Positions 1-9,923 are shown, counted from the stretch's first letter. The stretch: 64,000 nucleotides of DNA from Burkholderia sp. USMB20 (GCF_000949135.2 NZ_JTAN02000019.1:310001-374000), one strand, 5' to 3'. Notes: a model not told the origin generated them from the sequence alone. Numbers and translations are program-made.

Positions 1-1
1 G

Positions 2-172
<171 letters not shown>

Positions 173-556
173 GCGAAGGTGTTCCGGATCGGCGACGGTT
201 GACGGGGCATCCTGATCGTCACAATGGATCGCGTGGAAACGCGCGCCGAACGCATCGGGATCGGACCGAATATCGATATGATTTCCACGCGCGTCCCGTT
301 CGGCGGTCCTGCCTTTGCGAATCGGCAGGTATTGCAGGAGGCAAACACCTATTGTTCGTTGCAAGACGGAGCGATATTGCTTCATCACGAGCCACCGAGT
401 GATTCTGCGCTGCACGGTGGCTACGGCGAGGCGGAGATTGCATTTGATCGTCTGCAGGCAGGAGAACCGATGCTCAAGCGCCCGGCATCAAGGGCGATGC
501 GACAAATGGCGTTGTGTCGAACCAGGTCGAGGTTACCAAGGTCAGGGAGAGTCCAA
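173..556. other. Intergenic region upstream of the barrel protein
   Basis: About 380 bases without a convincing gene. The frame of the downstream barrel gene stays open back to 224, but the translation there is Arg-rich and has no signal peptide, so it is treated as untranslated. No clear promoter, terminator or RNA gene was recognised. Confidence 0.5.
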
Positions 557-1570
557 ATGGGACAGTGCCGTCGCAACTATGCGCGCTTCGTCGTCGCCAG
601 CTCGATCGCCGGTCTGGTCATTCTGGCAGGCGCGGGCCACGCGCAAGCCGAGGACAGTCCTGCGAGCTCGCCGGCCGGCTTCAAGCCAGCGGAAAGAAAG
701 ATCGACGTCTATGCGGTGTATGGCGACGGACGCGCGACCGAGGGTGGCGACATGCATTGGCGTGCGTACGAAGTCGGTTTCGGCGACGTCCTGAACGACT
801 ACTTCTCCGTCTATCTCGCGTACCTGAACGAGGGCCATCCGCTGAATCACCACCGCGATGGCTTCGCCGCGCTGGGTTCGTTTCGTTGGCCGCTCGGCAA
901 TCGCTTCGCGCTCGAATTGTCGGCCGGGCCGTATTTCAGCATGGACACGACACACGTCGACAACCAGCCGCGCAACGACAAGCGATGGGGCGTGCGTGCG
1001 TCTGCAGCGGTGCGGTATTACGTCGTTCCCGAACGCTTCTTCCTCAAGGTGCAGTACAACCACGTGCAGATGATCGGCGGATTCAACTCCGACGCGGTGC
1101 TCTTCGGCATCGGCGCGGATTTTGGCGGCGATCCGGGACCGGCGTTTTCGGACGGCAAGACGCAGGTCGGCGTGTGGGCCGGAACGTCACAGACGAACCG
1201 TCCGCAAGTGCCGATCGAAAAGGGCTACATGGTCGAAGTCAAGCGGCCGCTCGGCAATGCGTGGGCCTATTCGGCGAGCTTCATCTACGAGGGCAACAAC
1301 GGCGTCGCCGGGCGAAGAGGCGTGGCAGCGCAAGTCTGGTACGTCGCGCCGATCAGGAGCAAATGGACGCTTTCGGCAGGCGTAGGTCCGTATCTGTCGC
1401 GTGATCGGGACGAGGCCTCGAGCACAACGAGGCTCAACGCGTTGCTCAGCGCACAGGTGACGTATCAGGTCACGCCCGCTTGGGCGGCGAGCTTGCGCTT
1501 CAATCGCGTCGCAACCGGCAACGACAAGGATCAGGACATGTTCATGGTCGGCGTGGCACGCAATTTCTAG
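557..1570 (+). CDS. Outer-membrane beta-barrel-like protein with internal duplication
   Basis: 337 residues. The start at 557 is chosen because an AGGGAGA ribosome site precedes it and a signal peptide follows (hydrophobic stretch about residues 10-26, then A-Q-A). The mature part is rich in alternating hydrophobic/aromatic strands with short polar turns, and it ends in Phe (A-R-N-F), as exported barrels do. It consists of two similar halves, about residues 48-190 and 200-337. Both show a strand with Y-L/I-Y-x-x-E-G, then L-S-A-G-x-G-P-Y, then a V-x-Y-x-V-x-P strand and a final F-x-V/I-G strand. The size and two-unit build suggest either one large barrel or two fused small ones. No enzyme motif is visible. 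It could be a PagL/acyloxyacyl-hydrolase-like or porin-like protein; function unknown. Confidence 0.7.
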   Translation: MGQCRRNYARFVVASSIAGLVILAGAGHAQAEDSPASSPAGFKPAERKIDVYAVYGDGRATEGGDMHWRAYEVGFGDVLNDYFSVYLAYLNEGHPLNHHRDGFAALGSFRWPLGNRFALELSAGPYFSMDTTHVDNQPRNDKRWGVRASAAVRYYVVPERFFLKVQYNHVQMIGGFNSDAVLFGIGADFGGDPGPAFSDGKTQVGVWAGTSQTNRPQVPIEKGYMVEVKRPLGNAWAYSASFIYEGNNGVAGRRGVAAQVWYVAPIRSKWTLSAGVGPYLSRDRDEASSTTRLNALLSAQVTYQVTPAWAASLRFNRVATGNDKDQDMFMVGVARNF

Positions 1571-2238
1571 CACTTGTTTTCAAGCGCAGGCGCATTCTGT
1601 TCACAGAGCGTTGCTCGACAAGGCAAAGAACCCGGCGGTCAGCGAGTGGTACGGCGGCACGGGCAGCGCGCTCGAGCACGGGTGGCGCCTCGACGTTCCC
1701 GCGATGCGAATCGAGACGCATGCCCATGCGCGGGCCGGTGCGGCCGTCACCTATATCGTGAACGCAGGCGGCGCTGCGTTGCGATCGAGACGCACCAATG
1801 CGCGTGACTTTCACACCGTCCACCGATCCCAAGTCGATCGGCTGTCCCTGTCGCCGCGTTTGCCTTCGGGGAGATCAGACTCCGGAAATTCGAGTAACGC
1901 GGCGCAACGGGACGACCGGCGAGTGAATTCGGGGTCAGTGTGCCGGCTCATGGCTCGATCGCCGCGTACAATACGCACGAGCGCCCGTGCAAGGTCTCGC
2001 GAGCACGAATAGGCTGCCGAATATCCATCAGGCGCTGGGACGAAACCGGCTTCACCGGTCGATATCGCGAGCCCGTGCGGTCGCCTTCGAGCGCGCTCCC
2101 GATAGCCGGCTGCCAACCTGATAGAGTGCATGGCCACGAACAGGCTCGGCCCGTTGCGAACTGCGCCCCGATCGATGTGACGCCCCAACGGTTGGCGCCC
2201 GACAGGCGACGTCCAGCTACAGCATCAGGAGAAAATCA
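1571..2238. other. Gene-poor region before the first hybrid kinase
   Basis: No gene can be supported across roughly 670 bases. An open stretch from about 1611 to 1800 (+) reads like protein (E-W-Y-G-G-T-G, then I-V-N-A-G-G), but it has no family I recognise and degrades into Arg/Ser-rich sequence. It may be a decayed gene. An AGGAG ribosome site just before 2239 belongs to the next gene. Confidence 0.4.
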
Positions 2239-5200
2239 ATGTCACGGCAAGAGCCGACCCATCAGGAGCAGCCACACTCGTCCACCACGGTGAAGAGCGA
2301 TCTGCCGTTTCCGGTTGTGGGCATCGGGGCATCCGCTGGCGGCACGACGGCCTTGCAGACCTTCTTCGAGAGCGCGCCGACGGGCATGGACATGGCGTTC
2401 GTGGTCATCGTCCATTTGGCACGAGAACAAGTCAGCCATATGGACAACGTCCTGCAGCACACGACGGGTATGCCGGTGCATCAGGTAACGACCACGGTAG
2501 CGATCGAAAAAAACCATATCTACGTGATCGCGCCCGGCATGCAGCTGGAGATGTCCGACGGTTGCCTTCGCTGTAGCCCGCTGAGCTCCGCCGAAGGTGC
2601 CGCGCTCTCGATCGACCACTTTTTCCGGACGCTGGCGGACGCTCACGACTCGCGCGCGATCGGCATCGTGCTGTCCGGTACCGGCTCGGACGGCGCGGCG
2701 GGCTTGAGCCGTATCAAGGAGGCGGGCGGCATCACGCTCGCCCAGACGCCGGACGATGCGGAGTACGCGGAGATGCCGCAGCATGCGATCTCGACGGCGC
2801 GCGTCGATATCGTGCTGCCGGCGGCCGAGATGCCGCAAAAATTGCTGGACCTCTGGGCGAATGCGCGGCGCATCGAGCAGCAGACCCTCGAACTCACGCA
2901 GATGCAGCAAATCGGCGATCGGCCCGGCGCCAATGATCCCGAACGGGCGCTATCGGACATCCTGATGCACCTGCGGGTACGCACCGGCCACGATTTCAGG
3001 CTGTACAAGCGGGCGACGGTGCTGCGACGTATCGAGCGGCGCATGCAGGTAAACGGCCAGCGCGACATGCTCGCGTACCGCGACTTCCTGCGGACCGCCC
3101 CGGACGAGGCCAACGCGCTGCTGGCCGACATGCTGATCGGCGTGACCCAGTTTTTCCGCGATCGCGAGGCCTTCGACTTCCTCGAACGCGAGGTGATCTC
3201 CCAGTTGTTCGCGCCGGAATCCGCCGAGGAGCAGGTGCGGGTCTGGGTAGCCGGATGCGCGACGGGGGAAGAGGCGTATTCGATCTCGCTGCTGCTCGCG
3301 CGGGCACGCGAGGCGTCGATGTCGAGCCAGGCGATCCAGGTATTTGCTACCGATATCGACGAAGCCGCGATCGTCCGCGCACGCACGGGCTCCTACCCGC
3401 TGTCGATCGCGACGGACGTGCCTGCGCCGCTGCTGCAGCGCTACTTCACGCGCGAGGGCGCGCACTACGTGATTGCCAAGGCCGTGCGCGAGCGCATCCT
3501 GTTCGCCGCCCACAGCCTGCTGCGCGATCCGCCGTTCTCGCACCTCGACCTGATCTCGTGCCGCAACGTGCTGATCTACCTGGAGCGCGCGGTGCAGCGG
3601 CAGATCCTCGAGTTGTTTCATTTCGCGTTGCGTCCGAACGGCTATCTGTTCCTCGGCACCGCGGAGTCGGCCGACGCAGCCGACGATCTGTTTACGGTCG
3701 TCGACAAGAAGCGGCGGATCTACCAGGCGCGTGTCGTCACGCATCGCGCGAAACCGGTCACCGGCTTCCCGCCGCTTTTCCAGGTCGAATCCGGCGGGGA
3801 CGAGCGCTCCGCGCCTCAACCGCCGATGCGGGTTCCGGCCAGCCCGGCCCAGCGCAACTTCTCCTATTCGGAGCTTCATCAGCGTGCGCTGGAAACGTAT
3901 TCACCGCCGAGCGTCATCATCGACAAGGAATCCAACGTGGTTCACCTGTCGGACAACGCCGGGCGATTCCTGCGGCATGTCGGCGGGGAGCTGTCCAGCA
4001 ACATCATGACGCTGGTGCTGCCGGACCTGCGGCTCGACTTGCGCACGGCCATTTTCCGCGCGCTGCAAACGGGGACGAGCGTCGAGGCGCGGCGCGTCAA
4101 GTGGACGCACGAGGCCCGCGTGTCGTGGATCAACATGACGGTCAGGCCGTTTCACGACAAGGTCGCCAATTCGGAATTCCTGCTGATCGTGTTCGACGAG
4201 GTGGCCGGCCGCATGACCGAGGAGGACCAGGCGGAAGCGAGCGGACAGGATCCGGTGCTCGCGCAGCTCGAACAGGAGTTGCAGCACAGCCGCGAGCAAC
4301 TGGCGACGATCATCGAGCAGTATGAAACGTCGGTCGAGGAGCTGAAGGCGTCGAACGAGGAGCTGCAGGCGATCAACGAGGAACTGCGCTCGACGAGCGA
4401 GGAGCTCGAAAGCAGCAAGGAAGAACTGCAGTCGGTCAACGAAGAGCTGACCACGGCGAACGCCGAAATGCAGGCGCGCATCGAGGACACCGCAAAGGCG
4501 AACGACGACCTTCACAACATCATCGCGTCGAGCGAAATCGCCACCGTATTCGTCGACAAGGAGATCCGCGTCAAGCGCTTCACGCCGAACGCGACGGCGA
4601 TCTTCAACCTGATCGATACGGACCTCGGCCGGTCGCTGTTCCATATTACACACGCGCTACGGTACCCGACGCTCGCGGACGACGTCCGCCAGTCGTTCCA
4701 GTCGCTGCGCCTGATCGAACGCGAAATCGAGAGCGAGACGGGACGGTGGTACCTGATGCGGCTGCTGCCTTATCGCACCGCGGACGATCACATCGACGGC
4801 GCCGTGATCACGCTCATCGACATCACCGACCGGCATCACGCGGAAGAAGCGGCACGCGCGGGCGAGCAACGCCTGCGGCTGGTCGCGCAGTCGACCAAGG
4901 ACTACGCGATCATCATCCAGGACAACAACGGATCGATCGTCAGCTGGAATGCCGGCGCCGCACGCATCTTCGGCTATACGGAGGACGAGATGATCGGTCA
5001 GGACGTGGAACTGATCTACGAACCGAACGACCGGCAGGCGCTCGTGCCGGCGCGCGAGCGCGACATCGCGACCCGGGAAGGGCGCGCGGACGACGAGCGC
5101 TGGCACCGCACCAAGGACGGGCGCCGCATCTTCTGCAGCGGCGTCGTCACGCCGATTTCGGACACCTCGTTCAGCGGGTTCGCGAAGATCGTTCGCGATC

Positions 5201-6381
5201 TGACGTCGCGCAAGCAGAGCGAGGATGCGAACCGGGAAGCGCTCGCGCGGGAACAGGCCGCACGCGAGCAGGCCCTGAGCTCGAACCAGCTGAAGGACGA
5301 GTTCATCGCGGTGCTGTCGCACGAGCTGCGACATCCGCTCAACCTGATCGGCGTCAAGTCGGAGATGCTGCCGCGCCTTCCCGAGACGCGCGACATTCCC
5401 GCCGTGCGCGAGGCGGCCGATTCGATCCGCCAGGCCGTACGCGCGCAGGCCCAGATCATCGACGACCTGCTCGACCTGTCGCGCATCCAGACCGGAAAGC
5501 TGGCACTCGACGTATCGCGGGTCGACCTGACGGCCATCTTGCGCACGATCGCGGATACGTGCGAGGCCGACGCGCACGCGCGCGGGCTGGTTCTGAAAAC
5601 GGAGTTGCCGGCCGGTCCGGCCATCGCGCTCGCCGATCCGGTGAGATGCGAGCAGATATTCTGGAACCTGATGTCCAATGCGCTGAAGTTCACGCCGCCG
5701 CATGGGCAGATCGTGGTGCAGTTGACGCACGAAGGGCGGATGCTGCGTGTCGACGTCGTCGACAACGGCCAGGGCATCGATCGCGAGATGCTTCCGCATG
5801 TATTCGACATGTTTCGGCAGGCGCCGCGCGACAGGGCTCGCGGTGGCCTCGGCATCGGTCTGGCGCTCGTGCGGCAACTCGTCGAGATGCACGGCGGCCG
5901 GATTTCGGCGGCTTCCGATGGTCCGGGGCAAGGCACGCGGATGACGGTATGGCTGCCGGCCGCGGCGGACGAGCGCGCGGTGTCCGCCACCGGCGGTGAC
6001 GTGTCGGAGCGGAGCATCGCCGGCCTGCGCGTGCTGCTCGTCGAGGATGACCAGGAGACGGCGCTGTCGCTCACTGCGCTGCTGGAGTTGGCGGGCGCGG
6101 TGGTCAGCACCGCCGAAACCGCCGCCTCGGCACTGGAGCTGCTGCCGACGACACCGATCGACGCGATCGTGTCCGACATCGGACTGCCGGACATGGACGG
6201 CTACGAGTTGCTTCGCCGGATCAAGGCCGACCCCCGGTGGGCGAACCTGAAGGTCGTCGCGTTGACCGGCCGTAACCGCCAGGACGACGTCGACGCTGCC
6301 GCAGACGCCGGATTCGATGCGCATCTCGCCAAACCGCTGGATTTCGGGATGCTGCTTGCCGCATTGACCGACCTTCAGTGA
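2239..6381 (+). CDS. CheB-CheR-PAS-histidine kinase-receiver hybrid protein
   Basis: 1380 residues with no membrane segment, so a cytoplasmic sensor. Domain order: CheB methylesterase (about 24-210; G-I-G-A-S-A-G-G with nucleophile Ser32 and the S-G-T-G-S-D-G-A-A-G loop). CheR methyltransferase follows (about 240-500; V-A-G-C-A-T-G-E-E-A-Y SAM site near 336, C-R-N-V-L-I-Y near 440). Next come a Glu-rich coiled coil (about 671-758) and two PAS domains (about 760-870 and 883-991). HisKA has phospho-acceptor His1028 in S-H-E-L-R-H-P-L, the HATPase holds N-box N-L-M-S-N-A-L-K and G-L-G-I-G-L-A-L, and the C-terminal receiver has Asp1313. Start is supported by CAGGAGAAAATCA before ATG. A second copy of the same architecture lies at 11311. 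The signal sensed and the methylated target are unknown; no receptor or CheA/CheW gene lies beside it. Confidence 0.93.
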   Translation: MSRQEPTHQEQPHSSTTVKSDLPFPVVGIGASAGGTTALQTFFESAPTGMDMAFVVIVHLAREQVSHMDNVLQHTTGMPVHQVTTTVAIEKNHIYVIAPGMQLEMSDGCLRCSPLSSAEGAALSIDHFFRTLADAHDSRAIGIVLSGTGSDGAAGLSRIKEAGGITLAQTPDDAEYAEMPQHAISTARVDIVLPAAEMPQKLLDLWANARRIEQQTLELTQMQQIGDRPGANDPERALSDILMHLRVRTGHDFRLYKRATVLRRIERRMQVNGQRDMLAYRDFLRTAPDEANALLADMLIGVTQFFRDREAFDFLEREVISQLFAPESAEEQVRVWVAGCATGEEAYSISLLLARAREASMSSQAIQVFATDIDEAAIVRARTGSYPLSIATDVPAPLLQRYFTREGAHYVIAKAVRERILFAAHSLLRDPPFSHLDLISCRNVLIYLERAVQRQILELFHFALRPNGYLFLGTAESADAADDLFTVVDKKRRIYQARVVTHRAKPVTGFPPLFQVESGGDERSAPQPPMRVPASPAQRNFSYSELHQRALETYSPPSVIIDKESNVVHLSDNAGRFLRHVGGELSSNIMTLVLPDLRLDLRTAIFRALQTGTSVEARRVKWTHEARVSWINMTVRPFHDKVANSEFLLIVFDEVAGRMTEEDQAEASGQDPVLAQLEQELQHSREQLATIIEQYETSVEELKASNEELQAINEELRSTSEELESSKEELQSVNEELTTANAEMQARIEDTAKANDDLHNIIASSEIATVFVDKEIRVKRFTPNATAIFNLIDTDLGRSLFHITHALRYPTLADDVRQSFQSLRLIEREIESETGRWYLMRLLPYRTADDHIDGAVITLIDITDRHHAEEAARAGEQRLRLVAQSTKDYAIIIQDNNGSIVSWNAGAARIFGYTEDEMIGQDVELIYEPNDRQALVPARERDIATREGRADDERWHRTKDGRRIFCSGVVTPISDTSFSGFAKIVRDLTSRKQSEDANREALAREQAAREQALSSNQLKDEFIAVLSHELRHPLNLIGVKSEMLPRLPETRDIPAVREAADSIRQAVRAQAQIIDDLLDLSRIQTGKLALDVSRVDLTAILRTIADTCEADAHARGLVLKTELPAGPAIALADPVRCEQIFWNLMSNALKFTPPHGQIVVQLTHEGRMLRVDVVDNGQGIDREMLPHVFDMFRQAPRDRARGGLGIGLALVRQLVEMHGGRISAASDGPGQGTRMTVWLPAAADERAVSATGGDVSERSIAGLRVLLVEDDQETALSLTALLELAGAVVSTAETAASALELLPTTPIDAIVSDIGLPDMDGYELLRRIKADPRWANLKVVALTGRNRQDDVDAAADAGFDAHLAKPLDFGMLLAALTDLQ

Positions 6382-6585
6382 AGTCGCGCGCCTGTTCAAT
6401 GCGCGTGTGACGGGATGGCAGCGGACGACGGTCCGCTGTCGTCCATCTGCATGCATTCGTCCCCGCGTCGAGGTCGTCTATTCGAGCGTCGGTCGGCGCT
6501 TCGTACCGCCTGCTCGTACGTGGTTCATTCGGCGGCATCCCGTATCGGGCACTAATCTTGCTGCACCATCCGCATAGGAGGTGCC

Positions 6586-7590
6586 ATGAACCACCGAGAC
6601 ATTGTTGTCATCGCCTCGTCCCGCGGTGGCCTCGCGGTACTCCGGACGCTGGTGGCGGGCGTTGCCGCGGATCTCCCGGTGCCGATTTGCATCGTGCAGC
6701 ACATTGGCCGGCATCGGACGATCCTGCCGGAGCTGCTGACCCGATGGGGTCCCTTGCTGGCAAGCCAGGCGATGCATGGGGAACGCCCCCAGCAGGGAAG
6801 GATTTACATCGCGCCGCCGGATCGGCACATGATCCTACGCGGCGGGATCTTCTTGTTGCTCGATACCGCTGCCGAAAACTACACCCGTCCGGCCGCCGAT
6901 CCGCTGTTTCGATCGGCGGCACGTGAATACGGCGCCGGGGTGGTCGGCGTGGTGCTCAGTGGCGATCTGGACGACGGCGCAGCCGGACTTGCCGCAATCC
7001 GGGCCCGCGACGGCTACGGGATCGTTCAGGACCCCGATGAGTGCGACGCGCCTTCCATGCCGCGCAGCGCGCTTGCCGCGGCGGGCGCCGATGCGATCGC
7101 CCGGGCCGATGAACTGCCGCGGACCATTCATGCAGCGGTCTACGGTGCACGTGTGGAGGAGAAGGACAAGATGGCAGAGTTGCGCGATCTGGACGAAGAG
7201 GCCCGGCTTGCGGAGCGCGGCCTCGTGACGCCACAGCTACTTGATGCGATCGGCGAACGCTCCGCGCTCACATGCCCCAGTTGCCACGGCGTGTTGTGGC
7301 GCATGAGCGACGATCGCCCGTTGCGCTATCGGTGCCATACCGGGCACGCGTTCTCCGTGCTTTCGCTGGAGGACGCGCAGGCGCAGAAAGCGGAAGACAC
7401 GATATGGGCGGCGATCCGGGCGGTTCACGAGCGAATGATCTTTGCGCTCGAGCGCCAGAAATGGGCCCGACAGAGCGGCAACGCCGAGGACGTTGCAATC
7501 GAGCAGGCCCGCATCGATGAGAACGAGCAGCTCGCGGAGGTCCTGCGCAATGCCGTGGGGGCGACGATGCACCGGAGCGAAACGCAGTAA
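6586..7590 (+). CDS. CheB-like protein-glutamate methylesterase with zinc-ribbon-like tail
   Basis: 334 residues, beginning directly with a CheB catalytic domain and lacking the receiver of classical CheB. The nucleophile is Ser12 in A-S-S-R-G-G. The candidate His lies in V-Q-H-I-G-R-H and the Asp in L-S-G-D-L-D-D-G-A-A-G, so the triad appears complete. The tail (about 225-260) holds C-P-S-C and later R-C-H-T-G-H, a possible metal-binding ribbon common in stand-alone CheB homologues, then a helical end. AGGAGGTGCC before ATG gives a strong start. It follows the hybrid CheB/CheR kinase by 204 bases in the same direction, so it may act in the same circuit, but the substrate protein is unknown. 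Confidence 0.88.
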   Translation: MNHRDIVVIASSRGGLAVLRTLVAGVAADLPVPICIVQHIGRHRTILPELLTRWGPLLASQAMHGERPQQGRIYIAPPDRHMILRGGIFLLLDTAAENYTRPAADPLFRSAAREYGAGVVGVVLSGDLDDGAAGLAAIRARDGYGIVQDPDECDAPSMPRSALAAAGADAIARADELPRTIHAAVYGARVEEKDKMAELRDLDEEARLAERGLVTPQLLDAIGERSALTCPSCHGVLWRMSDDRPLRYRCHTGHAFSVLSLEDAQAQKAEDTIWAAIRAVHERMIFALERQKWARQSGNAEDVAIEQARIDENEQLAEVLRNAVGATMHRSETQ

Positions 7591-7643
7591 GCGGACGCTG
7601 ATTGGAAACGCGGCAGACGGCGCATGTTTCAGGGTGGCCTTGA

Positions 7644-7826
7644 TGGCAACGCGTGGGCAAGGACAACCTGTCGTCAGGCGATATCCACGTGAAGACGCGC
7701 CACGGCGACGTCGTGCTGACGGGCAGTGTGCCGGACCTGCAGCAGCGCACGCTCGCCGTCAATACGGTGAAGCATGTCGATGGCGTGCAGCACGCCCACG
7801 ACCAGCTCACGATCCGGCCCAGATGA
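7644..7826 (+). pseudogene. BON-domain protein remnant
   Basis: The 60 codons ending in TGA at 7824-7826 read as a BON domain end: D-I-H-V-K-T then G-D-V-V-L-T-G-S-V-P, and V-D-G-V-Q-H-A-H-D-Q-L-T-I. BON domains bind phospholipid or sugars in periplasmic stress proteins such as OsmY. A stop lies at 7641-7643, there is no ATG, and the only candidate start (GTG at 7653) has no clear ribosome site. A signal peptide and first BON half are absent. A neighbouring frame runs open from an ATG at 7624, so a frameshift plus 5' loss is likely. Confidence 0.55.
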
Positions 7827-7875
7827 CGGCGCACGTTTCCATGCTGCTCTCCTGCGACGATGCAACCGCCGCGTG

Positions 7876-8367
7876 TCAGCGCTGGCGTCCGTCGTGCCCA
7901 GGAACATTTGGCGCCAGCTGATCTTCAGGCATATCGGACCCGAACTCGTCATCGACGCTCCAGTGAGGCACGCTGCTGTAGTAGTCGCGGATCGGTCCGG
8001 CCCATTGCGGATCGGCCAGAGCCGGCCAGTGGTCCTTGTCGAATCCCTGTGCGCTGCGAACCTGTTCGATTGACACCGACAACACGAAGCACTTGTGTGC
8101 AGCGTCAAGCGTGAGCTCGTTCCATGGAATTGCGAGCAGCTTGTCGCCAATCCCGAGCAGGCCGCCGCTCGACAGCACCGCATAGGCGACTCGACCGGAG
8201 CCGACATCGAGCATGATCGCCTTGATCCTGCCGGCGTGGTCGCCGTCCGCGGTGAGCACTTTGTCGCCTTCGAGCGTACTGGCGGCCATGAAGTCGGGGC
8301 CAGGGCCGCGCGCAGTTTCACGTTCCTTGCGAATGATGCGGGTTCCGTGGTGGTCGGTGGTGTTCAT
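7876..8367 (-). CDS. PRC-barrel domain protein
   Basis: 163 residues. The start at 8367 has AGGATCACC just upstream. Residues about 25-110 form a PRC-barrel: M-A-A-S-T-L-E-G-D-K-V, then G-R-I-K-A-I-M-L-D-V and G-R-V-A-Y-A-V-L-S-S-G-G, followed by P-W-N-E-L. PRC-barrel proteins of this soluble type are usually general-stress proteins of unknown molecular role, sometimes RNA- or photosystem-associated. The C-terminal third is acidic with W-S-V-D-D-E-F. The longer frame continuing upstream to 9312 is not used because its translation is Arg-rich and low-complexity. It sits near BON and phasin genes, which fits a stress or storage locus. Confidence 0.85.
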   Translation of the reverse strand: MNTTDHHGTRIIRKERETARGPGPDFMAASTLEGDKVLTADGDHAGRIKAIMLDVGSGRVAYAVLSSGGLLGIGDKLLAIPWNELTLDAAHKCFVLSVSIEQVRSAQGFDKDHWPALADPQWAGPIRDYYSSVPHWSVDDEFGSDMPEDQLAPNVPGHDGRQR

Positions 8368-8766
8368 GGTGATCCTACTGGCTGGCGCGAACGTCGACTC
8401 TGTCGGGCAGCGTTTCGCGCGGGTGAGTTTCCAAATCGGCGGGACGCGTCGCGCATCGTCGACATGCTGCTCCGAACGATACGCATGCGTGCCGCCGTGA
8501 TACGCCTGCGGCGGCGTCGAATGTACGGCGCGCCGGCCCAGGGTCAACGCGTCGTCGCCGGCGTGGTGGGGTTTGGTCGTGTCGGATGCTCCTTCGGGGC
8601 ACGCGTTCGCCAGCGCAACGGACGTTCCCGCGGCGGCGTGGCTATGCCGCTTGCGGCAGCCCCTCCCGTCACACCACGACGCCAGCGCCGCGGCCGGGCG
8701 GGGGAGCGAGCCTGCGGGCCGCGACATGGCAACGGCCGTGCAACGCCCGCAACGGCGGCGTCGACA
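8368..8766. other. Divergent intergenic region
   Basis: About 400 bases between the PRC-barrel gene (leftward) and a small rightward gene. Very G+C rich with long open frames on both strands whose translations are Arg/Ala/Pro-rich and carry no recognisable domain. It should hold the promoters of both flanking genes, but no clear -35/-10 pair was found. Confidence 0.4.
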
Positions 8767-9063
8767 ATGCAGGAGGGCGCTACGACTTGGCCGAAACCGA
8801 CACATCCGGTCCACTACGAAGTCAACGTTCGCGGCGGTGGATTCGATACGGCGAGGGACCGTTTTCAGGTTTGGAAGCACGAGCCGCCGGTTTCGCGGCC
8901 CGACAGGCTGATGTTCGAGGGCAAGAGGGAGGTGCGGTGGCTCGGGAATGCCGGCTTCGATGATACCGAAGCCGTGCGTCGGGCGTTGCAGTCGGCGAGC
9001 CGTCCGCAGGACGATTTCGCACTCGCCGAGTGGGAAAAACAGTTGGACGATCGTGGTTTTTGA
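8767..9063 (+). CDS. Hypothetical protein (98 aa)
   Basis: From ATG 8767 the reading gives a compact, acidic/basic mixed 98-residue protein without signal peptide or membrane segment (H-Y-E-V-N-V-R-G-G-G-F-D-T then D-R-F-Q-V-W). The sequence is richer in secondary-structure-forming residues than the upstream part of the same open frame, which looks non-coding. No family is recognised. No strong ribosome site precedes the ATG, so either the start or the gene itself may be wrong. Confidence 0.4.
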   Translation: MQEGATTWPKPTHPVHYEVNVRGGGFDTARDRFQVWKHEPPVSRPDRLMFEGKREVRWLGNAGFDDTEAVRRALQSASRPQDDFALAEWEKQLDDRGF

Positions 9064-9238
9064 ACCGGAACAATCGACAAGTCGAACAGGCACGCTCGAT
9101 CGAATCCGACGCCGACGAGCGCGCGTGAAGCCCCGCAGATGCCCGCAAATGCACAGTCGATCCGGGCGTGGTCCGCGATGGAAAATGTCCGCTTGGTCGA
9201 GTGATGTGCGGTGACAGGCTGCGGCGCTGCCGGCCAAA

Positions 9239-9793
9239 TTATCGTTTCGCCGCGCGCGGCTCCTGCTCGATCGCGCGCCTGGCGCTCTTCGACACCGCGG
9301 CCGCCGCCACATCGACGGTGCTTTGCGCGACTTCGACCGCCTGCTGCCCGGTTTTCCCTAGCGTCAGATAAAACTCGTTGGCGGCATCGATCGCGGAGTT
9401 CAAGGCAGCGACAGCCGCCTCGGAGCCGCTCGGCGCGTGTTTCGTCGCGTTTTCCACGAAGGTCTGGACACGACGAACATACGTGTCGCTTCCCTCCTGC
9501 GCGGCCTTGAGCATCGACGTCTGGGCCGACGACACGATTCCCCAGAATTCGCTGCTGTAGGACTGAACGTTCTCGGCCATCGGCGCGACGGTCGCACTCT
9601 GGATCGCCAACCAGTCTTGTGGATTGACGATCGCGTTCTGTCCGATCTCCAGCGCGCTCTTCAGCGTCGACCGCGTGAAGCGCGCGTGGAGTTCAGCCAG
9701 TTTCCCGACGCCATCGACCATCGTGCCGGCCAGATCGAAAAAAGTGTCGAGATTGGCGCGCTGCGCGCCGGAAACCAATTCATGGGTTTGCAT
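9239..9793 (-). CDS. Phasin family protein
   Basis: 184 residues, almost wholly helical, with the phasin pattern: an N-terminal helix region (L-D-T-F-F-D-L-A-G-T-M), N-P-Q-D-W-L, then Y-S-S-E-F-W, and an Ala/Val-rich C-terminal coiled coil ending in basic residues. Phasins coat polyhydroxyalkanoate granules and influence granule size and number; the protein acts in the cytoplasm. ATG 9793 is preferred to the in-frame TTG at 9802 because GGAG lies about ten bases before the ATG and too near the TTG. No PHA synthase gene is in the window. Confidence 0.9.
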   Translation of the reverse strand: MQTHELVSGAQRANLDTFFDLAGTMVDGVGKLAELHARFTRSTLKSALEIGQNAIVNPQDWLAIQSATVAPMAENVQSYSSEFWGIVSSAQTSMLKAAQEGSDTYVRRVQTFVENATKHAPSGSEAAVAALNSAIDAANEFYLTLGKTGQQAVEVAQSTVDVAAAAVSKSARRAIEQEPRAAKR

Positions 9794-9923
9794 GATCGAC
9801 AATCTCCTGAATTGAATGAACTACCGTGGATGTTCACCTGCTCGGCGCGCGGACGTTGGCCACGTCACGGCTTTTCGCCTGTCGCGCCTGGCCGCCATGA
9901 CCCGGTCGGTCAGCGAAGGCTGG

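Noticed and set aside
224-556. Longer N-terminus for the barrel protein
   Set aside because: No signal peptide or ribosome site there, whereas 557 has both.
4657-6456. Open frame of 599 codons on the minus strand
   Set aside because: Antisense shadow of the first hybrid kinase; His/Arg/Asp-rich translation without domains.
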